Below are positions 32,323-42,789 of a stretch of 64,000 nt of DNA, piece after piece; within the stretch, counting starts at the first letter, position 1; each line of letters opens with the position of its first letter. The stretch is from NCBI GenBank assembly GCA_963556195.1, contig OY744525.1:54827946-54891945 (forward strand), read 5' to 3'. The translations under genes and the position numbers were made by a program. The DNA comes from Sepiola atlantica. Taxonomy: Eukaryota > Mollusca > Cephalopoda > Sepiida > Sepiolidae. The notes under the pieces were generated by a model that searched no databases, was not told where the DNA came from, and was given only the letters and a program-made list of their open reading frames with translations.

Positions 32323-32463
32323 ATTCTGATAATACACTTCATTTTTTTTGTCCATGGTCAGTGAAGGAAAAATCTTTCTTTACTGAAGCAATTTTTATTT
32401 TTGTTTAAATCCAGGGTGCCCCATTTTGGGAACTGGATTTTCCCCACATTAAAAACCGATCCT
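32323..32463 (+). mobile_element. U2-SINE subfamily B, left part (split by a LINE)
   Basis: Body of subfamily B ('gtccatggtcagtgaagg', 'gcaatttttatttttg', 'ccccacattaaaaaccgat') broken exactly in 'ccgaccctgtgtctaac'. The remainder continues at 33131 beyond a LINE insertion. The head is mostly lost. Confidence 0.85.
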
Positions 32464-33130
32464 TTTTTTTTTTTACGTAGTTTACTTTAAACAAGGCAGG
32501 CCGCTACTGTAGACGTAAGGGGCTACTGAGAAGAAAGAAAAAGGGAGAAGGTTAGGGGGGGGGTCAACCTAAACTGGGATCTGCGCAGCGAGGTGTCTGT
32601 TTACATTAGTTTTAAACTTCTGCATGTCAGTACTGTCGGGGGAACAGGGGGCAGGGAGGGAGTTCCAGAGGCCAGCAGCACGAGGAAAGAAGCTATTTGA
32701 GTAGAAAGCTCTCCGGCATCTGGGGACCTCCACAGTGAATGGATGGGATTTAGTTGATTCTCGAGTTGGTCTAGTGAATTTACGTCGAGGGGGCACCAGA
32801 GTAGCTAATTCATCGGAGCATAATCCATTGAAGTATTTATAAAACAAGCACAAGGATGCTACATTGCGGCGATGGGACAGGGACTGGAGCTTGGTTGACA
32901 GTGAGGGACCTATTAGGTTGGCGACTCTTTTTTGGACCTTGTCAAGGAGGGAGAGAGTAATAGATGATGCACCAGCCCAGATGTGGCAACAATACTCCAT
33001 GCATGGATGGATGGTGGCTTTGTAGAGATAGAGGATAATGTCAGGTGTGAGGAGTTTACTAGCACGGTAGAGGGAGCATACCTTCTTTGCGGCAGCCTTG
33101 GCAATGTCTTCAATGTATTTGTTCCAATTC
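32464..33130 (-). mobile_element. 5'-truncated Jockey/CR1-like LINE inserted in a SINE
   Basis: On the minus strand an uninterrupted frame reads NWNKYIEDIAKAAAKKVCSL, TPDIILYLYKATIHPCMEYC, HIWAGASSITLSLLDKVQKR, FYKYFNGLCSDELATLVPPR, SFFPRAAGLWNSLPAPC and a C terminus NVNRHLAAQIPV, stop near 32570. A UTR and an A tail (T run 32464-32476) follow. The open frame suggests a recent insertion. It is closely related to the 3' part of 38012-41510. Confidence 0.92.
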
Positions 33131-33181
33131 TTGTGTCTAAATCTGCCCTCGTGGGGAAGTAAGTAAATAGGGACACTGTTC
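33131..33181 (+). mobile_element. U2-SINE subfamily B, right part
   Basis: Continuation of 32323-32463: 'ttgtgtctaaatctgccc' and 'gtggggaagtaagtaaat' are the normal 3' tail of subfamily B. Confidence 0.85.
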
Positions 33182-33317
33182 ATTGTAAACAATACATCAA
33201 ACACAAGCTGTTATTTTACTCAGAGCTTGGAGAGAGAGGTTCATATCTTTCACAATTATATCAGTGTAAATTCTATAAATTCATTATTCTCAACACAAAA
33301 TTGTTTATATATATATA

Positions 33318-34645
33318 CAGGGTGTTTCAAAAGTCTTGGGAACATTACAAATGCGTATATCTCATGAACTATTCCAGGTAGAAAAATGAAACTGGTGCCA
33401 TTTTAAAGCTTGCTTAATCAAGTTTTTGGTCATACTAATGATTTTCGTGTTATCTTTCCAGGTGCAGTAATGGCGTTCTCTAAACAAGACAAGGCATTTT
33501 GCGTCCTCCAATTTGCAAAGACTGAATCGTGGACATGTGTTCAGCGTGCATTTCGCAGGAAATTTAAAAAAGAAGCCCCTGAAAGGAAATCCATTGTCAG
33601 ATGGCATGCTAAATTTGTGAAAGATGGGTGTTTGTGCCCAAGTAAGCGAACAGGTCGCCCTTCAACTTCAGAAGATGCAGTTGAGCAAGTTCGGACAGCC
33701 TTTCAGCGGAGCCCCCGTAAATCAGTGAGAAGAGCCAGCAGGGAACTTCAGCTTGCTCCAGCAACTGTCTGGCGTGTCTTAAGGAAACGACTGCAAATGG
33801 TACCTTACAAGCTCAAGTTGGTCCAAAAGTTGAAGGACACTGATAAGCCACTTCGCCGTGACTTTTGCATTGCAATGCAAGAGAAGTTGGAAGATAACGG
33901 CTTTGATGACCGGCTTGTTTTTAGCGATGAGGCGACCTTCCATCTGAATGGCAAAGTTAACAAGCATAACACTCGCATATGGGGTACTGAGAATCCTCAT
34001 GAACTTCTTGAGCACGAGCGAGATTCACCAAAAGTGAACGTGTTTTGTGCAATTTCCAAGAAAGGTGTCTATGGACCGTTCTTCTTTGAAGAGGCAACTA
34101 TCACTGGTGAATCCTATCTCAACATGCTGGAAGACTGGTTAATGGCTCAGTTGGAACAAGCAGAATCTGATGACTTCATTTTTCAACAAGATGGTGCACC
34201 ACCACACTGGAGTCTTAGAGTAAGGCAGTTTCTTAACACAAGGCTGCCTGGTAGATGGATTGGCAGATCTGGGCGAGGTGATGACGTTCTCATGCCCTGG
34301 CCACCTAGGTCTCCAGATCTTACCCCGTGTGACTTTTTCCTTTGGGGCTTTGTCAAGCAACAAGTCTATGTGCCGCCCCTTCCAAGAGATATTGACGAAC
34401 TAAAGGCTCAAGTAACGGCAGTTGTGGGAACCATTGACGTCAAGATGCTGGAACGCGTTTGGCAGGAAATGGACTATCGACTAGATGTCTGCCGTGTGAC
34501 GAATGGTGCTCATATTGAGCAACTTTGAAGATTCCCCACAAAACTTGAAACTTTAACCTTTCCAACGGTACCAATTTCATTTTTCAACTCCTAATAGTTT
34601 TTGAGTTATTAAAAATCGTTATGTTCCCAAGACTTTTGAAACACC

Positions 34646-34648
<3 letters not shown>
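33318..34648 (+). mobile_element. Intact mariner/Tc1-like DNA transposon (1331 bp)
   Basis: Perfect 28-bp terminal inverted repeats (33318-33345 and 34621-34648, starting CAGGGTGTTTCAAAAG) within longer imperfect inverted ends of about 85 bp. TA dinucleotides flank both ends, inside a (TA)n tract. A single uninterrupted transposase gene fills the interior. All parts needed for mobility are visible. Confidence 0.96.
33470..34528 (+). CDS. Mariner/Tc1-superfamily transposase, 352 aa
   Basis: Starts at the ATG at 33470 (the frame is open further upstream without an ATG). The N-terminal half (residues ~10-115) has two helix-turn-helix-like parts for binding the inverted repeats: CVQRAFRRKFKKEAPERKS and then SVRRASRELQLAPATVWRVL. 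The catalytic domain has FSDEATFHLNG (Asp153), FQQDGAPPH (Asp241) and WPPRSPDLTPCDFFLWG (Asp283 and Asp288). Between Asp241 and Asp288, which aligns with the third catalytic residue of mariner (PSD), lie 46 residues. To Asp283 there are 41. The classical mariner spacing is 34; the extra residues fall around GRWIGRSGRGDD. The enzyme excises and inserts its own element at TA. Length is normal for the family and there are no stops or frameshifts, so it may be active or recently active. Confidence 0.96.
   Translation: MAFSKQDKAFCVLQFAKTESWTCVQRAFRRKFKKEAPERKSIVRWHAKFVKDGCLCPSKRTGRPSTSEDAVEQVRTAFQRSPRKSVRRASRELQLAPATVWRVLRKRLQMVPYKLKLVQKLKDTDKPLRRDFCIAMQEKLEDNGFDDRLVFSDEATFHLNGKVNKHNTRIWGTENPHELLEHERDSPKVNVFCAISKKGVYGPFFFEEATITGESYLNMLEDWLMAQLEQAESDDFIFQQDGAPPHWSLRVRQFLNTRLPGRWIGRSGRGDDVLMPWPPRSPDLTPCDFFLWGFVKQQVYVPPLPRDIDELKAQVTAVVGTIDVKMLERVWQEMDYRLDVCRVTNGAHIEQL

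Positions 34649-34684
<36 letters not shown>
34649..34684. repeat. (TA)n microsatellite
   Basis: Right flank of the mariner element; the left flank is a shorter TA run (33306-33317). Confidence 0.95.
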
Positions 34685-34686
<2 letters not shown>

Positions 34687-35475
34687 AGTAAGGAAAGGAA
34701 GTCAACATCTGAGAAGCACGGATTATAATGTATTAAAGTGAAATATTTTGAAAATTAACAATTGTGCAAATTTTAAATGAAAAATTAATTTATTTAATTT
34801 TTTTTTTCGCGAATTTTCGTTGTAAAATACAACCTTCTCAAGCGAGGCTGTCTTATAGTGTTTTTTTTTCTTCTTTTCTTCCTCCTCATATTGGTGGTAT
34901 TAACCCTGAGGGGTCGAAAACACGTCACGATCTTACAACGTTATTTTTTTTTAGTCCTGGCGATGTTGTATACGCTGATTTGGCGCTTTTTTTAAGTAAG
35001 GAAAGGAAGTCAACATCTTAGAAGCACGGATTATAATGTATTAAAGTGAAATATTTTGAAAATCAACAATCGTGCAAATTTTAAATGAAAAATACATTTA
35101 TTTAATTTTTTTTTTTCCGCGAATTTTCGTTGTAAAATACAACCTTCTCAAGCGAGACTGTCTTATAGTGTTTTTTTCTTCTTCTTTTCTTCCTCCTCAT
35201 ATTGGTGGTATTAACCCTGAGGGGTCGAAAACACGTCACGATCTTACGAAAAATAACGTTGTAAGATCGTGACGTGTTTTCGACCGCTCAGGGTTAATAC
35301 CACCAATATGAGGAGGAAGAAAAGAAGAAGAAAAAAAAAAACACTATAAGACAGTCTCGCTTGAGAAGGTTATATTTTTTAACAAAAATTCGCGAAAAAA
35401 AAAAATTAAATAAGTGAATTTTTCATTTAAAATTTGCACGATTGTTAATTTTCAAAATATTTCACTTTAATATAT
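34685..35475. repeat. Tandem plus inverted triplication of a ~255-bp unit
   Basis: Unit 1 (34685-34941) and unit 2 (34995-35247) are direct copies ('aagtaaggaaaggaagtcaa' at their starts). Unit 3 (35257-35475) is the reverse complement of unit 2. Units 2 and 3 form a hairpin with ~215-bp arms centred near 35252 ('cttacgaaaaataacgttg'). Divergence between units is only a few bases plus length changes in T/A runs. No coding function. Confidence 0.9.
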
Positions 35476-35834
35476 ATATATATCTCTCTCTATATATATA
35501 CTAAACCTACCGAAAAACACAAAAAAATTAAACTTCTTCTACACTAAATTTAAAAAAAGATCTTGCCCAATAATAAAATGCAATAACACTGCAGATTAGA
35601 CATTAAATCAAACTAACATACTATATAAGTTCACTTGTCAATTTAAGAAATATATTTCTACCACCCAACCTGAAACATATAGTACATAGATTGGCCACAC
35701 AACCACAAGTCTCTCCAGGCACCTTACATACCACTTATCGGATACTGGCAAAATTAAATGTCACATAATCACACAGAACAAAACATTACAATCAGCTGAG
35801 ATGCGGAAAATTCTAATCTCCAGCAACAAAATAA
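35476..35834. other. Non-coding sequence
   Basis: A 'tctctctctatatatatact' stretch at 35482-35501 resembles the TC-rich 5' ends reported for some Helitrons, but no matching 3' end was seen. Otherwise unremarkable. Confidence 0.3.
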
Positions 35835-35850
35835 TATAATCGTCCTTGAT

Positions 35851-36229
35851 TTATTTACATCCTCTCCAGGAGGTTAGGCACAAGGCCAGTTTTATCTTAC
35901 TCCCACAAAGTAAGATGTGACCCAAGGTCGGGGGGGGGGGAGTGGAGCTTGAAAAGCCAGCGCCCGAGAAGGTGTGCACTCTGGCCATTAAAAATTGCCT
36001 GGGAAGTCCTGTCGGCATTCCCCGGTAGGGGCGCCTCAGGTAGTAAGCAATAAACTTACTCCTCCCTAAAGAGGGGAGGCAAAGCCTGGGAGGGTGGACC
36101 TCCTAGAACGGCACAGGACAAACCTAGAGACCGGTGGAATCAAGCCCTGAAGGACAATATGACACCGGTCTATAGGGTGCAGTATCCATCGGAACAGATA
36201 CTACACTTTCTTCCTAGCCAAAAGGTAAG
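35851..36229 (-). mobile_element. U2-headed SINE, subfamily A, with 16-bp TSD
   Basis: Full-length minus-strand copy. The tail is at 35860-35930, the body includes 'gggagggtggacctcctaga', and the head is at 36190-36225 ('gaacagatactacacttt', 'tagccaaaagg'). The 16-bp word TATAATCGTCCTTGAT is found perfectly at both 35835-35850 and 36230-36245, a target-site duplication. Confidence 0.95.
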
Positions 36230-36234
36230 TATAA

Positions 36235-36500
36235 TCGTCCTTGATGAGCTGACAAAAACCTACAGAAAGGGGTGGTCGTGTAGGAGATTGTGTATGCAGA
36301 TGATATTGTTATCAGTACACTCAGTGTGACAGAAGTGAGTACAGCATTTAACAGATGGAAATCAGCGCTTGAAAGGAGCGGCTTCAGGGTTGATATGACA
36401 AAGACAAAGCATATGATATTTGATGTTAAAGAGATGATATCTGTTCCACAAGACAAGTATCCATGCAGCATCTGTAAGCTGACTAGCTGAAGGCATTTTT
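36235..36500 (+). mobile_element. LINE reverse transcriptase fragment
   Basis: Reads YADDIVISTLSVTEVSTAFN, then KSALERSGFRVDMTKTKHM and KYPCSICKL. It has the RT active-site box and the start of the Cys-rich insert, as in the element at 20850-22310. It begins right beside the SINE insertion. Confidence 0.72.
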
Positions 36501-36840
36501 CTAGTGTGAACTAAAGTTGCATCTTTTCCAAAAATTTAATTCAATAAACAAGTTTGCTTTTTTTAATATTTTATTTTGAATCTTTTTGAAGTTATTTTAT
36601 AGTTTCAACATAGATCGTCATATTACAAATGATCTTCATTTATAGTTTGTACTGATCTCACAAAAATATAGTTTTGTTACTAAAAAAAATTGTTTTTCCA
36701 ATTGAAATCTATGTTAAATACGAAGCTCGGATATCACCAGAACCCACCACAGCCTTCTATTTTGCCCAATTTTTCCGGGGGCACATATCCCCAGACCTTC
36801 CTTAACAATCACTTTCAGAGGTTTTCGAAAATTGTCATTT

Positions 36841-36958
36841 CGTGTGTGTGTGTGTGTGTGTGTGTATTGCATTGAGAGAGAGACAAAGAGTGAGAGAGAG
36901 AGAGAGAGAGAGACAAAAAGAGAGAAAGACACAAAGAGAAAGAGAGACACACACACAA

Positions 36959-37020
<62 letters not shown>

Positions 37021-37025
37021 AAAGA
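36841..37025. repeat. (GT)n and (GA)n compound microsatellite
   Basis: (GT)n at 36841-36866, then long (GA)n with interspersed AC/AA units to about 37015. The open frames seen here are simple-repeat artefacts. Confidence 0.95.
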
Positions 37026-37037
37026 TAGAAAGAGAGC

Positions 37038-37239
37038 GTACTTCTGCAGTTTACGGACCGTGCTGAAATAATAACATTATTATTTAGAAAGCCATTCTTA
37101 ACATGGGGAGGAGTGGGCTTTGTTAACTATTCATTACTTTCATCTAACAATTTTATAAACAAAAGATACCGTAAATATTGAATTTAATTTGAAAACACTA
37201 TCTAAAAAAAATAGCACAGTCTGTAAACTGCAGAAGTAC
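37038..37239. mobile_element. MITE-like element with 27-bp inverted ends
   Basis: 'gtacttctgcagtttac' at 37038 is inverted at 37239 with 25 of 27 positions matching. The ~150-bp centre is AT-rich. No coding. Confidence 0.65.
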
Positions 37240-37914
37240 CGAAGAGAAATACAAAAACAGACATTTGGAAAACCCTTTTTAGGGTTCTCTAGTTTTGGGG
37301 GGAGCTGGTTTTAGAGAAACAGTTTTAGGTAATACACGAGTGTAAGAAAGAAAGAAGAAATACAAACAAAATCATAAGTTCACAAAAGAGATACTTTATA
37401 TATAGATTTAAAAGGTGAAAGTTTACATAGATGGGAAAACAGAATGTTTGTTCATATTTTGTGAGTCCTTGAAAAACAAAGAAGCTCGAGTTGATAATTT
37501 AAGGGCTGTCAATAAGTCGCAATCAAAACTTCCACATTCAATTATAAAATTTACATTTGATTGAAAGTGGGCAAACCACTAAAGTAAAGTTAAAAAATAA
37601 AAATAATTCTCTAGAATCTATGGAGTTAAACAAAGGAAGCGCCTCTCCCCTCCTCCCACCCCGAATTCAAACCCATTTTGTCTTCATTATCTATAAATAA
37701 ACGACACTTGGTGGAATGAGGTGTTTGTCTTTCACAGTCCACGAGGGTCCAACGATGATGAATGCGTTAAAAAAAGAAATCATAGCCAAGTGTTCTTTCT
37801 TTGATTTATACGAAAGTAGACTAGCCCTCTCACCCTCCTTACTGGGCAGTGAAATGTCTCCACGGTAAATTTGACTTCATTTTTCTGTTATCACTGGAAG
37901 ATGTAAACTTATTC

Positions 37915-37920
<6 letters not shown>
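37240..37920. other. Non-coding sequence
   Basis: No feature recognised. Confidence 0.4.

Positions 37921-37996
<76 letters not shown>
37921..37996. repeat. (AC)n(TA)n microsatellite
   Basis: About 26 bp of AC followed by about 50 bp of TA. Confidence 0.95.
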
Positions 37997-37999
<3 letters not shown>

Positions 38000-38011
38000 T
38001 TTTTTTAAAAT

Positions 38012-41000
38012 ACCTGCGGCGGCTCTGAAATACTTGACTAGTACACGGGTGCAGAATTATGCCTCTAAGTGTGATGGACCCGCAGATCTTGTCAGGTCAT
38101 CCATCTAGGAGGAAAACTCTGATATAAAACCTGTGCTACTGACTTCTTACATCTTGGTAGCAAACCGTTGGGGGAGAGAGGCCTCCTTAGTCCTGATCGA
38201 CAACCTTCCTAGAGCTGGAGACTTGAACAAAATATCCGGTTTGCAAACCTAAAATTGCTTAAGGAGTAGATGGGCTCTACCTATCGCTTGCACTCCCTCT
38301 TTGTCTATTAGCCAGGCGTAGATTTACTAGTGCAGGGACACCTCAAAGACACCGAGTGCTTGGCCTTGTTTCCTAACGAAGACAATGAATGCCGTCTCTC
38401 TTTCTCTCTATCTTGGCAACTTGGGGAAAATCTCTTGTCACTAAGTCTCACATGACTAGACTAGGTCGCTCTTATTTCGACAGGTTGAGGATACAGGTTA
38501 GATAGCTTGTCTAGCTGCTGTTTCTGGCTGGTAGTATAGGATCCCTAACTCTTAGGTAGCACTAAGAGTGGCTGCTCTATTAACAGTTCTACAATATCGT
38601 GGGTAACTGTATGTACCATGTCACACATGGAAAGGGACCCTACAGTTATCCCCGGTGTACTTTCCCAAGGCCACAACTCCCATGAATCAAGTCTCAACTA
38701 ATGGTCTGGTTGTGTGAGCTTATTGGCACCAAACAAGCACCCACTTTTTCTTTCCCACTCTATCTAAAACCAAAATGACAATACAAAGAAAAAAAGACAA
38801 ACCTAAATCAGACACCCACCAAAAAACATTTTCGCCTCCACCCTTGAGGCTTGCATTCACAACATCAATGATGTAGAAATCTTTCTCCTAGCAAACTCCC
38901 CTGATATCCTAGCACTAATGGAAATAAACCTACAATCCTCAATCTCCTCACACTATTTTGACATGACTGGATACCTCCCACTCTACCATAAAGACTGACA
39001 AACATATGCACGGGCTAGAAGTTTATGTTCGGAACACCCTCCCCTTGTCTAGAGAACATAGCTAGAATCAGATAATGAAGCCTACATGTGCTTTAGATTA
39101 ACATTACAGCACAGCGTTAGTTACTTACACTTCATATACCGTTTTCCTTCGACTCAGGACTGTACCCTGCTAAACTTTGTCTCTACATAGATACAGCACT
39201 CTCACTAGACTCGAGTGTTCAAATACATGTATTTGGGGATTTTAATGTACATCACCATGACTGGTTTTGATTCTCCAGCTATACAGACGCAGCTGGTAAC
39301 TCCACGTATAGTTTCTCCATAGCGCACTCCCTCTCACAGACTGTCACTTTTCCGACCCACCTCCCAGCAATCCTCACTTCTCGACCTGTTCTTGACTTCA
39401 CTGCCTGAGGCTTGTGAGATGAATACCCATAGCCTGCTCAGGAATGCTGATCACCTTATCGTAATGACTGATATCACTCTAAAATCACGTCTCAAAGCTG
39501 ATGAGCCATTGCTCAAAATGACGAGATACTAAAAGCGGACTGATTAAAAATCCATCAGAGATCACATCAGAGACGCCCCATGGAGTGAAACTTTTTTCTC
39601 CCCCTGCTGATCAGTGCGCAAATGAGGTAACCGAATGGGTCAAAGCAGACATTGAAGCACATGTCCCCATGCAAAAATTTTACAGCAAGCCCCACTCTCC
39701 ACAATGGCTTACCTTGAACTGTCCAGATGCTATTGCTCAGAAGCATCAAGCATTCTGACAATTCAACTGCTACAAGTCAACTACAAATAGACAGACACTT
39801 ATAGCGTCAAGAAATCATTGTAAGACTGTAATAGATTAAGCAAAGAGTAAGCATACAGAGATGACCAGAAAATGCATTGAATCACAGAAACTAGGTACTC
39901 GCGATTTCTGGAAAATCTTCAATACTGTGGTGAACAATGGGCAATCAACAATCCCCTTGCTATCCAAGCACAATGATATTGTTTGCACAGCAACTGATAA
40001 GGCTGAACTACTTGCCCAGCGTTTCGCCTTAAACTCCACTTTGGACTCCGCAAATCACTCTCTCCCAAATTTTTCAATTGCGGGCTAAAGCCACATCTCA
40101 TCACATCACATCATAAAAAAACCTTGACACCTCCAAAGCATGTGGGCCTGATCTCATACCAGTAATAGTAATAAAGAAATATCTGCTGAATTGGCCCCTG
40201 CCCTCTCCAAACTCTACAACAAATGCCTTGCCGAATCTTGCTTCCCTAATAGGTTGAAAATTGCCTTTGTGGTACCAGTCTTCAAGAATTCTGGAGATAG
40301 AACTGATCCTCAGAATTATCGCCCCATCAGTTTACTCCTGCTCGTTGCTAAAATTTTTGAATCCTTAATTAATCTAGCGATAGTCTGTCACCTCGTTAAT
40401 GCTAAACTTCTTTCTGACCGTCAGTATGGATTTAGGCAAGCATGGTCTACTGCAGATATATTAAGGGTCATCTGTGAACGCATATACCATAGACTGGACA
40501 AGGCAGGTGAAGCTAGGGCAGTAGCACTTGATATATCCAAAGCTTTTGACAAGGTCTGGCATAAAGGGCTTCTCATAAAAATTAATTCCTATAGTATTAC
40601 TGGACAAATAATTAATATAATTAGATCCTTCCTATTCAAAAAAAAGACCCAAGTTGTCCTCGATGGTCGTTCATTAAAACAACATGACATAAATGCAGGT
40701 GTACGCAAGGGATCGATCCATGGACCTTTCTTGTTCCTAATTTTCATAAACGACCTCCCTGATGACATTGTGTTTGAGATGGGTATATTTGCTGATGACA
40801 CCACACTCTACTTTCGTCATGTGGATAAAACGGATGCACACATATCCGAGGCAATGGCTGAATCCTTAGAAAGTGACCCCCAATCTGTAGTGGAATGTGG
40901 TCATAAATGGATGGTAACACTTAATGTTGCAAAGACAAAGCTGCTTTACTTCAACAACTACAAGAAACCTCTTCAACCACCGATTGCCATGGCAAATAAC

Positions 41001-41510
41001 ACCCTACCTGAGAGTCCAATGTTCAAACTACTAAGCCTAATATTCACAGGTAACATGAATTGGAACAAATACATAGAAGACATTGCCAAAGCTGTTGCAA
41101 AGAAAGTGGGATCCCTCTACCATGCTAGAAAACTCACACCTGACAGTATCCTATATATCTACAAAGCCACCATCCACCTATGCATGGCGTATTGTTGTCA
41201 CATCTGGGCTGGTGCACCCTCCACTAGTCTCTCTCTCTTGGACAAGGTCCCAAAAAAGTCTGTAATCTAATAGGTCCCTCACTATCCACCAAGCTTCAGC
41301 CCCTGTCCCATAGCCGTAATGTTGCATCCTTGCGTTGGTTTTACAAGTACTTCAATGGAATGTGCTCCGATGAACTTGCTACTCTGGAACCCCCTCGACG
41401 TAAATACACTCAACCAACCTTAAAACTAATGCGAACAAGCATTTAGCTGAACAGCTCTCAATTTAGGATGACCCGCCCTATACTTTCACCCTAATTAAAT
41501 AAAAGATGAT
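38012..41510 (+). mobile_element. Near full-length Jockey/CR1-like LINE, degenerate
   Basis: A ~750-bp 5' region without a long frame is followed by endonuclease motifs (LEACIHNINDVEIFLLANSP, PDILALMEI near 38850-38935; VFGDFNVHHHDW near 39225-39270; RPVLDFT near 39385), broken by stops and frame changes. The RT occupies 40191-41270, then the tail (TKLQPLSH, FYKYFNGMCSDELATLEPPR) to 41420 and a short UTR ending near 41510. Compared with the intact tail at 32464-33130, the SFFPRAAGLWNSLP segment is deleted here (about 41405-41425). Confidence 0.9.
40191..41270 (+). pseudogene. LINE reverse transcriptase (ORF2 fragment)
   Basis: A 359-codon open stretch covers the RT palm and fingers: KNSGDRTDPQNYRPISLL, QYGFRQAWSTADIL, ALDISKAFDKVWHKGLL (first catalytic Asp), GVRKGSIHGPFLFLIFINDL and FADDTTLYF (YADD-type box with Phe). 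The thumb/C-terminal region IEDIAKAVAKKVGSLYHARK then MAYCCHIWAGAP follows. It is shifted out of frame at LLDKVPKK. The upstream endonuclease is full of stops, so no intact ORF2 protein can be made. Confidence 0.9.
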
Positions 41511-41930
41511 GATCGTAGTGTTATTTGATATATTCCAGTATTGAGGAAATTTACTGTGCATGAACATAGTCACATTTTATTTTTTAGGAAAAAACAGCAA
41601 AATTGTTAATTGATATGGTCTTTAAGATATTCAAAATCGAAGAAATTTTATTTTGTTTCAGCATAAAAATGAAAATTAATTCCCTATTTAAAACTGGTTA
41701 TATCATGACATGAATAAATGTAAGAGTGGGACGTCGATTGGTCAAATAGACCAATTTTATATTACTGAGTAATTCGAAATGATTACTTTGTGTTTTTCGC
41801 CTTTATTATTAAAGACAGAAAAAATAATGAATATTTAAAAAAGAATATACTTTTTTGTCATTTAGAAAGATTAGGGGAGTTTTTTTTTCTTTTTCATAAC
41901 AAATCTTAAAGCTATCATCATCCACATGTT
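41511..41930. other. AT-rich non-coding sequence
   Basis: No feature recognised. Confidence 0.4.
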
Positions 41931-41935
41931 GACTC

Positions 41936-42149
41936 CTTGGCCTTTTGGCTAGGAGCAAAATGTAGCATCTGTTTTGATGTTGCACTTAGCTTTTCTGTCC
42001 TCGGTCAGTGAAGTAGAAGTCCTTCTAGACCGAGGCAATTTAAACTTGTGTTCTAATCCAGTGTTCCTTTTGAGGGAGCTAGATTTCCCCACTTTAAATA
42101 TTGACATTGTGCCTAACTCTGCCCTCGTGGAAGGCAAGTAAATAAAAAC
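41936..42149 (+). mobile_element. U2-headed SINE, subfamily B
   Basis: Head 'ggccttttggctaggagc', 'tgtagcatctgtttt'. Body 'ctgtcctcggtcagtgaag', 'ccgaggcaattt'. Tail 'ttgtgcctaactctgccctc' and 'aaggcaagtaaata'. Near-complete, no clear target duplication. Confidence 0.88.
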
Positions 42150-42785
42150 AGCTACAGCAACAGGAACAACAACAAATTTAATTTAAAAAATACTAAACGT
42201 ATGTATTTAATTATTAACAGAAAATTATTATTGTTAATTATTGCGTTTAATGCAAACTTTATTTTTAAAAAGTAATTATTTGACAGTTCTTAAGATTGTT
42301 CTATGTGTAAATATATGCTTGCGAAAACGTAACTGAAAAAAAAAAATAATAAAACGGAAGTTATGATTTTGAATTTTAAACTTAGTTCATTAAATCGCTT
42401 TAAATAATATTTAATCTTAACTGATGATAATTATATTAATGTAAAGAAAAATTTTTCGTATATATAATAAAATAGCAGAATCGAATTATAAATGAATCAT
42501 ACTGAATATGAATTTATTAGACAATGTTTAAAAAATAAATATGCAAATGAATTATAGCCTTGAGAGTGTTTAGTAAGGTTTCTCGTGAGTATATATACCG
42601 TATGCGAAAATATTTGATTGTATAATTGAATTAGGTACAGCTAAGGTGTTTTGATATAATAACAGTTCGAATGAATGAAAAATGCTTACGCATTTACTCA
42701 TTTATATATATATATATATTTATGTAATTAAAAAAAAATTCTAATGATCTTTTTTATGTTAAAATCAAAAAAATTAATGTATATT
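42150..42785. other. Very AT-rich non-coding sequence
   Basis: A short (TA)n lies at 42704-42717. Nothing else recognised. Confidence 0.4.
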
Positions 42786-42789
42786 CCAT

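Noticed and set aside
33410..33469. Upstream extension of the mariner transposase frame
   Set aside because: The extension has no ATG. The first ATG is at 33470 and gives a normal family length.
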